From: Astyanax mexicanus
Taxonomy: Eukaryota > Chordata > Actinopteri > Characiformes > Acestrorhamphidae
Direction: 5' to 3'
Length of the DNA: 64,000 nt
NCBI RefSeq assembly: GCF_023375975.1
Contig: NC_064431.1
Location: 24,155,001-24,219,000 of the forward strand
The translations under genes and the position numbers were made by a program. How positions within the stretch are numbered: position 1 is the stretch's first letter; each line of letters begins with the position of its first letter. Shown here piece by piece: positions 43,991 through 54,430 of this stretch. The notes below the pieces were generated by a model. It was not told the origin of the DNA and searched no databases. It saw only the letters and a list, made by a program, of their open reading frames with translations.

Positions 43991-44985
43991 TTTTTTTTCG
44001 CACTGTAAGGTGCACTTAAAAACCTTTAATTTTCCAGAAAAAAATCAACAGTGTACCTTATGTATGAATTCTACCAATCAGGTTGTAAGGAGCAGTAAAG
44101 CCACTCTGCTGAAGTACAGCGTTGTACAGGAGTTTCAGTAAAGTTTCTCCAGCACCAAGACTGGAGCAGTTTTAGCATTACACACTAACTGCGCTAAGCA
44201 CTAGCTCTTTTGCTGTTCAGAGGTGAGTATTATGGGTCTATAGCCTAGGGTGGCCATATTTTCATTTGGGTAAACCAGGACACCTGGTAGCGGGGGTGGG
44301 GGGGGGGGGGGGTGTTGAGGTGTGGAGCGTTGTGTGTGTGCTCTTACTGTGAGACTGCACCGGAAGTGGGGGAGGGGGGATCCACACTGACAGTCACGCT
44401 GTCTACTGCTCTCTGGTCCAATGAAGGTACTTTAAAAACCAGGACATTTCCTCACTTTTTGAAAAAAAAAAACCGAGACGCCCGGGACAAGACGTGAAAT
44501 ACGGACATGTCCCGGGAAATACGGACATTTGGTCACCCTATTATAGCCTGCTGCTAACCCTTGCTAGCACTGCTGGAGCAGCATTAGCATTACCTGCTAA
44601 CCGTGCTAGGCACTAGCTTTTTTTCCCATTCAGAAAACAGTATTATCAGCCTGTAGAATCGCTAGCTAATTTCATACTTGCCTACTGGAACGCTCAGGGT
44701 TCCTCAGTCTAGTGCTGTTGGCCGGCTAGCGCTAGTGGTTAGCTGCTAATGCTAATGCTGCTGCAGCCAGCCTTAGTTTAAATCTGGCAATCTAATGGAA
44801 GCACTTTACTCACCCACATAATCAGTTTTCAGGGGAAAATCTGTGCAGATTAACATCCAGTGCTCATTTGACTTTAAAAGAAAATGTCTCTCTTTTTTTA
44901 AGAGTTACAGTTTTGTTTACTTAGCTTGGCTAAGTCCAGCAGCGAGACCTGCTGTATTAAAAGGAAAACATGGCGACATCCCTGT
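43991..44985 (+). mobile_element. GCGCCTTATA-family element with nested hAT-type MITE
   Basis: Starts tcgcactgtaaggtgcactt and follows the same order as 28168-28725 (gaattctaccaatcagg, gtttctccagcaccaagac, tcagtctagtgctgttgg, acatccagtgctcat). It is interrupted at 44246-44540. The right terminus is not identified. Confidence 0.75.
44246..44540. mobile_element. Nested hAT-type MITE, 8-bp duplication with one mismatch
   Basis: The termini tagggtggccatatttt and acatttggtcaccctа-type (gacatttggtcacccta) are inverted. The flanks ctatagcc (44238-44245) and ttatagcc (44541-44548) differ at one base. Internal aaaccaggacacctgg and cccgggaaatacggac repeats are present. A run of 15 G lies at 44298-44312. 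The 61-codon frame is not a gene. Confidence 0.82.
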
Positions 44986-45149
44986 TCCTTACTACTGCCA
45001 CATAATACAATAAATAGACGTTTGTTGGTAGTGCATAACTTATAATTTGTTGCACCATATTGTACGAAACATATGGTAAATACTGATACAATAATCATTG
45101 TCAAAAACACAGTTGCATCCAGACGCAGTCAACTGACAGGAATGAAACT

Positions 45150-45450
45150 TGGTGAGTAGTTGTGCTACACTGCCTCACATGTCCAGAAAGCCTGGTATGA
45201 ATTTTGTACAATGCCAGATCATCTTTGGACTGTCAAAGTGCCTAAAAGTAATGAAGACCAAAGTTACGTCAACAAGGTCCTGCAACCAGTGGCCCCACCT
45301 TTCCTCTTCCTACAAGACAATGCTCATCCACATACTGCTCAAGATCTCAAGAGCTTTCCTTGTAGATACAGAAATCGTGCCATGGCCAACTCCACTGCAT
45401 CTCCAAAGTATCTATCCTTGATTTAAAAATGTGTGGGATACAAAATAACG
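45150..45450 (+). pseudogene. Tc1/mariner-type transposase C-terminal fragment
   Basis: The plus strand reads FLFLQDNAHPHTAQDL, the segment around the second catalytic aspartate (codon at 45316-45318), then ANSTASPKYLSLI, the pre-glutamate segment (usually SPDLNPIE). The glutamate codon is replaced by a stop (taa) with an extra A, about 35 codons after the aspartate, so the catalytic triad is broken. Upstream reading is degraded. No terminal repeats were found near, and the family differs from the other Tc1 copies here. Confidence 0.82.
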
Positions 45451-46307
45451 TATTCATTCCATGTAATATTCCAACCATAAGGCAGAATCTGCAGAAACTG
45501 TGTAAGAATATTCAAGCTTTACAGAAAGGATTATTGCAGAACACCATTAGGAACCTCTACAATAAATATGACCATGTGCTTTCTTCATATTAGTCTTTCT
45601 GGTAACTTTTATCTTTCTTCCAAAAAGCATTTATTGTCCTCCAACAAACCAGTCCTTCTGGGTTTCTTAAACATTTCTTTGACGTTGACTGTAATTCCAA
45701 CTCAAAATCACCTCTCCGGAATTCTATAGAATGTTCTTCTCAGAGTCACGGCCATGCGCCGCCTTCCCCAGCTGTTCATTTCGATGTAACCTTTACCGAG
45801 AGCTTGCCAATATCCCCGTCAGCCCCTGCTGAGGGAGGTGGGGGGTTCAGTATCCAAACACGGCCCACTATGATCCTGTTTCTGCTGCATGTGTCCTTCA
45901 GTCTGGCTGCAGCGCTAGTCCTGCTCCGTTTGCCTTATTTACCTTTTATTAACGCAGCCCATACTGTGACATTTCTCTTTCTCCTACACAGAAAGACATT
46001 TCATCACTGCTTTACTGGTCTGAATGTCACAAAATCACTGCACAAGCCTCGCCATGGCCCTAAGAAGTCCTTGACTTTGGCCCCCTTCCTTAACCAAACT
46101 GCATTAGGCCTGTAGCAGTAATATTATTTGGATGATATTGTTGTAGCATCACCCGATTTCAGGCACTAGTGCCTCTTAGCAGCCTTACAAAGAATTTGTA
46201 ATGCTTTGAAAAAGTAGTTTTCCCATCAAATGGGGGTTCAACGGTGAAGACCAAGGTTATAATAGTTTAGGATTTTAATTGGTTTTTAAAACATGTTTGC
46301 TAGTCCT
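45451..46307. other. Unique sequence; GC-richer island at 45700-46110
   Basis: The island has a 103-codon plus-strand frame (45804-46115) with a hydrophobic stretch (FLLHVSFSLAAALVLL) that could mimic a membrane segment, but no family and no conserved start context. I do not call a gene. Confidence 0.35.
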
Positions 46308-47660
46308 TTTTTGAGAAATAGACAGAGATAAAGTCTACCATCCTTTAAACCACAAGAGACACAGATAAAGTCTACCCACCTTTAAAGAGTATAGAAACAG
46401 ATAGAGTCTACGATCCTTTAAACTAGTAGAAGAACAGAAAGAGTCTACCATCCTCTATACCAGTAGAGAAATAGATGGGTCTACTGTCTTTTAAACCAGA
46501 GGAGAACCAGGTAGAATGTAATGTACTTTAAACCTGTAGAGAAATAGAAAGAGTCTACCATCCTTTAAACTGGTAGAGCAATAGATGGAGTCTACCGTCC
46601 TTTATCTTTTACTGTACTTACCATCTTTAAACTAGTGGAGAAAAATACTCTACTCTCCTTTAAACCAGTAAAGAAACAGATAGAGTCTACAATCTTTAAA
46701 CTAGTGGAAAAAAATAGTCTATGGTCCTTTAAACCAGTAGAGAAACAGATAGACTCTACCATCGTTTAATCAGTAAATCAACAGATAGACTCTATCTATT
46801 TCTCTACTATCTTTAAACTAGTAAAGATACAGTTAAAATCTACCATCCTTTAAACCAGTAGAGGAGCAGAAAGAATCTACCATCCTTTAAACCAGTAGAG
46901 AAAGGGATAGACTCTACCATGTTTTAATCAGTAAAGAAACAGATAGACTCCACCATGTTTTAATCAGTAGAGAAACATATAGACTCTACCATCCTTTAAA
47001 TCCATAGAGAAACAGATAGACTCTACTATCTTTAAACCAGTAGAGAAACAGATAGTCTCTACTAACTTTAAACCAGTAAAGAAACAGATTGAGTCTACCA
47101 TCTTTTAACCAGTAGAGGAGCAGAAAGAGTCTACCATTCTTTAAACCAGTAGAGGAGCAGAAGGAGTCTACCATTCTTTAAACCAGTAGAGGAGCAGAAA
47201 GGGTCTACCATTCTTTAAACCAGTATAGGAGCAGAAAGACTCTACCATCCTTTAAACCAGTGGAGAAACAGAAAGACTCTACCATTCTTTAAACTGGTAG
47301 AGAAAAAGATAGAGTGTACTATCCTTTAAAGCAGTAGAGAAAAAACAAAGAGCCTATCATCCTTTAAATCCAGTGGAGAAATGGAGTCTACAATTCACTA
47401 AAGCACTAGATAAACAGGAAGAGTATACTGTTCTTTAAACCAGTGGAGGAAGAGAAAGAGTCTACCATCCTTTAAACCAGTAGAGGAACAGAAAGAGTCT
47501 ACCATCCTCTAAACCAGTAGCGGGGCAGATATGGTCTACCATCTTTTACACCAGTAGAGAAATAGATTGTCTATGGTCCTTTAAACCAGTAGAATTACAG
47601 AAAAAGTCCAACATCCTTTAAAAGGCTTGAGAAACAGTAAGCCTACTTTTCTTTAGGCCA
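46308..47660. repeat. 37-bp minisatellite, 'agagtctaccatcctttaaa'
   Basis: About 35 degenerate units of roughly 37 bp (ccagtagagaaacagatag + agtctaccatcctttaaa). Units are most alike around 47090-47290 and more diverged at the edges, as expected if exchange acts mostly in the middle. The antisense frame of LFLYWFKDSR periods is the repeat read as protein. Confidence 0.95.
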
Positions 47661-48714
47661 GTTGACAATCAGGGTCTACCCTGCTTTAAAAGAAAACCTA
47701 AGATAAAAAAGGGGAACATTCTTGGGAGATTTTTTAAAGAATAAGTTGTTAAGTATAAAGTTAAGATATACATCAAATATATCTGTAAAAAGTCTCTTTT
47801 TTTAATAAGACACTTTTTGGGATATTGCCCCTGGACCCACTCTCACTCAAGGCTACCCAAGGCTAAGAAGAGAAAAGTTCTCTCAGATGTTTTTGTAGTT
47901 TGATATGAACCGAAGGCTCTACATGTTTCCCCTCACTGTGTTTATTACGTCTGCTCTGCCCTCAGAAATACTGTACTGTAGACATAACAAGTATATAGTG
48001 ATCAAAAACCCTGGACGCTGTTGTGGTGTTGATGTGATTAAAGCATGCGCTCCCTGCTGCTCCATTCCTCCACACTGACCTCGGGCTGACCGGATGCTGC
48101 CGGCAGCTGGGCTGGTGAGGCCGAAGGTCAGCTGGAGTGAATGATCATAGGGTGGTGCAGCAGAGTTAGTCTGAGGACAGGCTGGTGTACAGCTTACTTC
48201 TGCATTAAATAATGATAGGGGCTTTGGACTGTTTTCACTCTGGGTTTGTGAGATTGGGAGAGAATGCCATTTGGGATGCAGTAAGGATGAGCAAAATGAG
48301 TAACGACTGAAGGAATGATAAGTTTTGACAGTGTTGACGTGAATGATGTTAAGGGCATTTTTACACCTTGAAGTTTGAGTCCAGTTGAATCGGATTCTGT
48401 TTTTTTTTTTTTTTTACCCTCGATGCATTTATAGTTTGAGCAGGTGTGAGAACATTAGTTTCATTAAAACTACTGGACTTTTTATCCAGTTAAACTGACA
48501 GTTGTTTGTTTTGCCTTTCATTTTGGCAGGTGGGAAAACAGTAATCACTCTCAGTGAGGACCAAAACAACTACACTGAGCCAACTTGCGAGAGGAGGTGG
48601 TCCCAAACAAGCTTTGGAGGAGTTCATTTGTGGTAGGAAATTGATCCTCAATGAGACCCGGCTATTATATATATATACTCATCATATATCATGTTTGAGC
48701 TAAAAGGCTGTTCA
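47661..48714. other. Unique sequence
   Basis: No gene recognised. 48010-48190 is GC-richer. A T run lies at 48400-48415. Confidence 0.4.
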
Positions 48715-48838
48715 GGTGCAGTTTAAGCTGATTTACTGATAGCACAAATGACGATAACTTGCTCTTTTAGCCTATAACATGTTGGCTATGCAAACAACCA
48801 ATATATAACATACATTACATATAACATATAATGTAGTA

Positions 48839-49166
48839 CCCAATGGAAGGTAGCCCTGGTGGGCTGATGGTAAGCTGGGAATGGGGGACACGCCCATTAT
48901 GCAAATAAATTATGCTGAGCATTTCGGTTAACCCTGACATATTTAACTCTGTCAAATAACTTCAACTCTGAACACTTATCATTAAAATCTAAATGAGTTT
49001 AAATTATACTCAACTCTCAGCTGCTTAACTCAGAAATGTAATCTCTCTATGGTTTTTAGCTGTGCGAATTAACTCTAAGAGAGTTCAGTCCTGCTCCTCA
49101 ACACCTTGGAATAAACTTTGAAATACTACACCGCCAAAGAGTTCCCCAAAACCCAACTCAACTTAG
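48839..49166 (-). repeat. Octamer-bearing repeat family, copy A (inverted arm)
   Basis: On the minus strand it reads tatttgcataatgggcgtgt, then accatcagcccaccagggct. Perfect octamer at 48899-48906. With copy B (49473-49640) it forms an inverted pair: gagttccccaaaacccaact here against gagttgaggggaactctttt-like there. It keeps about 165 bp between aactctct and the octamer part that copies B and G lack. Confidence 0.75.
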
Positions 49167-49472
49167 TAGTCTAAATTGTCTAAACTGCAGATTTTCAAAC
49201 TTCAGAAATTTGCTGAGCGTGAATTTTTCACTGGATGATGTTCTGTTATAAATTGGTTATAGTAAATGCCAAATAATAAGGGCTCTTCGCTTGTCCCAGG
49301 AGTGGGACTACGGAGGCCAAATACATATAAATACATATAAATATGTGATTTTATTGCACATTTATACTGTATGTATATACACAGCAAATTTATGGAGTTT
49401 AAAAATCTGGAGTTAAAGGAACATGTGTGAAAATGTTAAACTGTGTGAGTTTATTCTCCAACTTAAACTACA

Positions 49473-49700
49473 AGTTGAGTTGAGGGGAACTCTTTAGTGG
49501 TGTAGAGTTTATTTCAGAGTTTATTCCAAGGTGTTGAGGAGCGTGACTGAACTCTCTAATGGGCGTGTCCCCCAATCCTAGCCTACCATCAGTGTGAAGT
49601 CTTGCCCACCAGGGCTCCTTCCATGGGGTATTTTATGCTATTTTGTATAATGGTTTGTTTGCCTAGCTGACATGTTGTTGGTTATAAGAGCAAATTGCTA
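49473..49700 (+). repeat. Octamer-family copy B
   Basis: Contains ttccaaggtgttgaggagcg, then ctctctaatgggcgtgtccc, accatcagtgtgaagtcttg and ccaccagggctccttccatg. The octamer itself is deleted. The same deletion junction is present in copy G at 55597, so B and G share a recent ancestor. Confidence 0.75.
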
Positions 49701-50445
49701 TATTTTGTTGGGTAAATTCTGCCAAAGTGTTGACAATGCACTGAAAAAAAAATATTATTACAATGTTTTAAATAATATTAGTTTAATTACACACATTTTG
49801 CATGATTTGTTAACACTGTGAAAAAGTTTATGGTAAAATGAACTTTAGCTGAGAGCTGTATTTTACTCTAGATGGGATTTTAGTATTTTAAATCCCACAG
49901 CCGTTCAGATTGAACTCCTGAACAGAGTTGAAAGGCCGACTCCCAGAAAAGTGTTACTTTAACTCTGTCATAGAGTGTGTTTGATGGTAATGCATACAGT
50001 ATACGCTTAAAATTAGTTGATATTGACTCTTAGGGTTAATATGCAGTATAAAAAACATTCACTTTCTTCTCTTCTTTTTAACATTAAATTCGATATTTTT
50101 GTAACATTACTCAACTATAATGAGTTAGCTGAACATTTGTGGGCACATATACATAGACAGAGATCTTTTAGTTAAACCAGCTTATATAATAACTGAGTTT
50201 AGTCTGTTGCCATTGGCAGCTTCTTTTCCATTGGCTTCTGGCACAATCTATTTGCATACTGGGTGTGTCCAACAGTTTCTGACTAACACTCACCATCAGT
50301 GTGTAGCGATTCCCCCTGGGCTACCTTAGGTTAACTTGTAGGTCATATATTATGATTAATGGCTTGGTCGCTGTTTTATAATCTGTGAGAACAACCGTTG
50401 TTGTTTTGAGCTGCAGTAACTGTGTTGGCTTTGCTTGTAATATTG
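49517..50445 (+). repeat. Segmental duplication, left copy
   Basis: Collinear with 55562-56740. Shared blocks in order: attccaaggtgttgaggagc, acacattttgcatgatttgt, gagagctgtattttnctcta, ctcctgaacagagtt, ctcccagaaaag, actgagtttagtctgttgcc, tattggcttnnggcac and actcaccatcagtgtgtag. The order and spacing show a duplicated block, not independent insertions. Confidence 0.82.
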
Positions 50446-50460
50446 TTCACGTTAAAGCTA
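50210..50460 (+). repeat. Octamer-family copy C
   Basis: Octamer at 50250-50257, then actgggtgtgtccaacagtt and caccatcagtgtgtagcgat. Closest relatives are copy H at 56580-56780 and the inverted copy K at 60955-61095. Confidence 0.78.
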
Positions 50461-50574
50461 ATGTGTGTGTCTTAATGATTTTGAGAAGGTACTGTTCAAG
50501 TATACTTGTTTTGTCTGTTAATTTATGTTAATTCAACTTAACTTTGATGTTTTTTTTGTGTTCTCCTTCTTCAA

Positions 50575-50700
50575 TTTAAACCTGGCATCATTTATTTGCA
50601 TAACGGCTGTGTCTTTCCACCACTTTCTCACCATCAGTGTGCAATATTGCCAACAAGGTCTACCTTCCCATGGGTAGTCTAAAGTCAGAGCAGTGTTTTC
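50575..50700 (+). repeat. Octamer-family copy D
   Basis: Octamer at 50594-50601, then ctgtgtctttccaccacttt, ctcaccatcagtgtgcaata and ctaccttcccatgggtag. Confidence 0.78.
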
Positions 50701-50754
50701 TTGGTAAATATTACATAACTTCATGTTTCTCTTCTGCTGAAAACACTTTTGAAG

Positions 50755-50850
50755 AGGTAGATTTCATTTTCCACCATGGCTTGGCACGCTGATGCACTGC
50801 CAAAAGTACCAATTGGTCTGGAATTTTAATTGGCTGTGAACAACAGTAAG
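50755..50850. mobile_element. Fragment of the Tc1-like 'ccagcagga' family
   Basis: Contains gatttcattttccaccatgg, caaaagtaccaattggtctg and aattggctgtgaa, a diverged piece of the family seen at 36.5 and 51.5 kb. Confidence 0.6.
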
Positions 50851-51284
50851 TTGTATGAATTCTCATTTGATGCAACTCAAATAATTGAAGTATCCTTAAC
50901 TTATTAGGGTGTACAGTGTGGAAAAAGCCAGAGTCAGGGCTTAGAGAGAGCTCAGCCATGCTACAGCTCCCCTGGGGCAGTGAGGGCTAAGGGCCTTAAG
51001 GGCCCAACAGTAGCAGCTCAGTGAACCTGAGTATCGTACCAACAACCTTGTGATCAATAACCCAGCACTCTAAACACTGAGCCTGTCCTACTGTAGAACT
51101 GTACTATCTATGATATTTTCTACACTGTAAAATTGATAAGTTTTGATAGGATTTTTCTTAAAATAATTTGGGTGATGTTTATTTCCAAGCTATGTTTACT
51201 TAATATCTATTATTTAAGTGTACTCAATTTAGGTGAGTTGCACTTACAAAACCGCATAGTTATGTTTAAAGTCAATATAATAAT

Positions 51285-51400
51285 TGGTTCCTGGCATCTT
51301 TTATTTGCATAATGGGTGTGTCTTCCCACCACTAACTCACCATCAGTGTTTAATGTTGCTAACAAGGTATACCTTCCCATGGGTATAGATGATGATCTGT
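51285..51400 (+). repeat. Octamer-family copy E
   Basis: Octamer at 51303-51310, then aatgggtgtgtcttcccacc and ctcaccatcagtgtttaatg. Most similar to copy D, 700 bp upstream. Each is followed by a 'ccagcag' Tc1-like fragment, so D and E may be a tandem duplication. Confidence 0.78.
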
Positions 51401-51454
51401 TGTGCTATACCTGTGGTTTCTCTGAAAACCTTAATGCACTTCTTGCTTCCTCTT

Positions 51455-51700
51455 GCTGACAACTTTCATGAAGATTTGGATTTCATTTTCCAGCAGAACT
51501 TTGCACACTGCTAAAAGGACCATTCGGTCTTATATGAAATAAAATTCTAATTTTCTGGGAAACTGATTTTTGGGTTTTCATTGGCTGTAAGCCATAATCG
51601 TCAACAGTAAAAGAAATAAATGCTTAAAACAGATCACTCTGTTGATGTGTGAAACATCTATATAATATATGAGTTATACAAACTAAATTTGTACTAAATA
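51455..51700. mobile_element. Tc1-like 'ccagcagga' family fragment
   Basis: Contains tgacaactttcatgaagatt, ttcattttccagcagaactt, attctaattttctgggaaac, tgggttttcattggctgtaa and acatctatataatatatgag in family order. Confidence 0.78.
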
Positions 51701-51799
51701 TACCTGAAAATCCATATATAAATAAGCATATCAGCAGTTAAATGGACTGCATTTGGCATGGCGGATGGGTGATGGGTTCCTTTGCATTTCATTTTTAGT

Positions 51800-51826
51800 A
51801 AAAAAAAAAAAAAAAAAAAAAAAAAA
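51800..51826. repeat. Poly(A), 27 bp
   Basis: Uninterrupted A run. No retroelement body is recognisable just upstream on the plus strand. Confidence 0.95.
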
Positions 51827-52049
51827 TCACTTTACTCCAAGCTATCTCATCAGTGTCTAGCTATGTAGAGTGCGACTGACTGAAAGGTCAACCTCGCAAA
51901 TGGGCGTTAAGCCATTAGCAGTGTGCTAAAGTGGCTTTTTGTTGGAGTGGGCTGTTCCAGAAAACACCTGTTCTGGTCACTAAGACTGATGCCCAGGCTT
52001 GTTCCTGGCAGCTGGGACAGGTATGGTGGCCTTCCATGAGCTGGGAATG

Positions 52050-52290
52050 AGTGTACGTGTGTGTAACTCTGTGTGTGTGGGTGGGTGGGTGTGTGTGTGT
52101 GTGGAGGCAGGTTTGCTGTGGGGGTGTGTATGTGTGTGATGGAGGGAGGGTTCCAAGATAGACGAGATAGAAAGTGTGGATGCACAGCATGTGTGTGGCA
52201 TCTGTGAGAGAAACCGTGCATGCAATGTGTGTATTCATGTGTGTGTGTATCTGTGTGTGTTTGTGTGTATCTGTGTGTGTGTGTAGGTAT
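52050..52290. repeat. (GT)n-rich tract
   Basis: Several interrupted GT runs (52050-52068, 52072-52103, 52235-52288). Antisense frames rich in HTHTHT, up to 176 codons (51915-52445), are produced by the repeat. Confidence 0.93.
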
Positions 52291-52439
52291 GAAGCATAGC
52301 AGGCGACGGAAGCAGCCGTTGCCAACAGGCAATTAGGGAAGAAGCGAAAGCAGAGACTCTTACACACTCGCGCGCACACACCAGGAAAATTCCTGCCGAC
52401 TACGCCAAAATCCAAGCGCAGGCTCTCCACCGCACATTT

Positions 52440-53085
52440 AGCCATCTAAATACTCAATCAAGCGCTGAAACACAGCCCTGCTTTAATTATTAATACCGTC
52501 TTCTTTTAGATCAGGCGCTGAGGGATGCTTACGTGCTTTAACGCTGCTTTTCGGACGCTGCAAGCCCTCGCGTTTCACGGAAAATGAAAAAAATTCATAA
52601 ATAAAAAAATAAATAAGGCCGTAATCGAAGGTTTACGCGTTTGCATATGCGCCCTAATTGGAGGGGTTATGTGCTCGGGGTAGATAAATTAGGTTTGCCA
52701 CGATTTCCAGCAGCAGAGGAGACGGCGCTCCTGCGTGTTGAATTGAAATGTGTGATAAATTTCAATTAAGATCCATATCAGGACGGCGGAGATGGAACAA
52801 TATTAAAGCCAGCCTGGCTTCGGCGGGGCATTCTGCTACAATGAATATCATTTCACGGGCGTCCCGAATTTTCTTCAAAGTGGCATTTAATATCGCTCCG
52901 CTGCTTTGTTTTTTATTAGTGTCAGACAGCATATTGCTATCTGTAATGGATTTTATTTGATATAGTCAGTGCTGTTCCGTTCCTCCGCCGTCCCACAACC
53001 TTCGCTGTTTTAATTAAAAGCGAGCGAGAGCGCCCGAATGCTCAGGTAATTGAAAGCTAAATTAATTTTTTGTATTTGCCGCTCG
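52440..53085. promoter_or_regulatory. Strong candidate conserved non-coding element
   Basis: More than 500 bp with no simple repeat (one A-rich patch near 52588-52615) and many homeodomain/POU-type words: ctttaattattaataccgtc, gtttgcatatgcgccctaat, tttcaattaagatccatatc, caatattaaagccagcc, aatgaatatcatttcacggg, ttttaattaaaagcgagcga. CpGs are present. A frame of 70 codons (52748-52960) has no domain. This is the best regulatory-looking island of the window, but that rests on composition and motifs alone. Confidence 0.48.
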
Positions 53086-53478
53086 GCTTTGCTTTGTTGC
53101 CTGCTGGATGTGCTGAGCTTCCTTTCACCTGGCAGTCAAATTCTCAAGAGCTGTCTGAGAGCTGTAACACACACCGAAACAGAAGCGTATCTACGCTAAT
53201 CAGCCGTAACATTAACACCACATCCATGTTTCTATACTCAAAAAAAAAAAAAAAAATCCATTGGCACAAACTAGAGAAAATACGTAAATTATGACATGTA
53301 TGTTTATATTAAGCAAAAAAAAAAAAAAAAAATTCTTTTAAAGATTTATTTAAAAAAGCAATCGCAAAGTCTCAAAATGAGTGAAGTAAGACTTAAATAA
53401 AGCAAAAATCACAGATTTTTTGCCAGAAATTTTGTGCTTATTTTGAGTTCAAATGACTTAAAATAAGTTGAAAATATG
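53086..53478. other. No gene; two A runs
   Basis: A runs at 53240-53256 and 53315-53331 in A+T-rich sequence. Confidence 0.5.
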
Positions 53479-53891
53479 GGTAACACTTTACTTGGATGGT
53501 CCATTTGATGGCCTCTTTGATGCTCAACTAACATTCAACTACATGTCTATTAAATGCAAATGAACTAAAAGGTGAAAGTAAATGATTCTCTATTGAATAT
53601 AACCCAACATTCAACTCTAATCCAAACGCTTATCTTAATATTTAAGGATTGGGTTTAGGGTTAGATTTTAAGTTTAGGTTAAAGTTAGGGTAAGGGTTAG
53701 GTGTAGGGTTTGATTTTATGGTTGATTAAGGGTTAAGGTTAGGGTTAGGTGTACGGTTAGATTCCATTTTGAATCATTTACATTCAACATAGGGTTAAGT
53801 TACATTTAACGGACATTCAAATTAGTGTTAGTTGAATGTCAGTTGAGCATCAACAAGGCCATAAAATGGACCATCCAAGTAAAGTGTTACC
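53479..53891 (+). mobile_element. GGGTTAG-bearing MITE, copy 1
   Basis: The termini ggtaacactttacttggatg and catccaagtaaagtgttacc are perfect inverted repeats that continue into ggtccatttgatggcc/ggccataaaatggacc. The interior holds telomere-like words (agggttaggtgtagggtt, gttagggttaggtgt) in plus orientation. No coding frame. Target duplication is unclear. Confidence 0.85.
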
Positions 53892-53898
53892 ACACCTT

Positions 53899-54234
53899 GG
53901 TAACACTTTACGTGGATGGTCCATTTTATGGCCTTGTTGATTCAAAATAGAATTTAACCCTACACCTAACACTAACCGTAACCCTTAATCAACCATAAAA
54001 TCGAACCCTACACCTAACCCTTACCCTAACCTTAACCTAAGCTTAAAATCTAACTCTAAACTCTAAAAATAAGTGTTTGGATTAGAGTTGAATGTAGGGT
54101 TACATTCAATAGAGAATAATTTGCTTTCACCTTTTAGTTCATTTGCATTACATAGACATGTAGTTGAATGTTAGTTGAATTTCAGTTGAGCATCAAAGAG
54201 GCCATCAAATGGACCATCCAAGTAAAGTGTTACC
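53899..54234 (-). mobile_element. GGGTTAG-bearing MITE, copy 2, inverted
   Basis: Same inverted ends (ggtaacactttacgtggatg; catccaagtaaagtgttacc). The interior (cctacacctaacccttaccc) is the reverse complement of copy 1, with about 75 bp less. The flanks cacacctt (53891-53898) and aacacctt (54235-54242) suggest an 8-bp target duplication with one mismatch, or 7 bp exact, which fits a hAT-type insertion. The two copies are 7 bp apart and form one large imperfect palindrome. Confidence 0.85.
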
Positions 54235-54239
54235 AACAC

Positions 54240-54430
54240 CTTTCCTATTGGCTCCTCCACTTATTTATTTGCATACAGGGTGTCACCCCCACCGTTACTC
54301 ACCATCCATGAGCAGCTAATCCCCCCAGACTACCCCTATCCCCTTATGTATAATTTTATTTTTTGTGAGGTGGTGTAGCTGCCTTGTCTCACTGTTTAAG
54401 GCTGTAAGAGCAAGTTCCCATTTTCTCTGC
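54240..54430 (+). repeat. Octamer-family copy F
   Basis: Octamer at 54267-54274, then acagggtgtcacccccaccg, ctcaccatccatgagcagct and, further on, aaggctgtaagagcaagttc, which is the family's distal segment. Confidence 0.7.

Noticed and set aside
45804..46115. 103-codon frame with a hydrophobic stretch
   Set aside because: One possible membrane-like segment is not enough; there is no family similarity and no splice or promoter context.
51800..51826. Poly(A) tail of a processed pseudogene or LINE
   Set aside because: No reverse-transcriptase or exon-like sequence lies upstream, and no target duplication was found.
51915..52445. Longest antisense frame in the window (176 codons)
   Set aside because: It is built on GT runs (HTHTHT residues) and has no domain; two other overlapping frames exist over the same repeat.
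53640..54050. Interstitial telomere array
   Set aside because: TTAGGG-like words are irregular and confined to the interior of a TIR element present in two inverted copies; not a true (TTAGGG)n tract.
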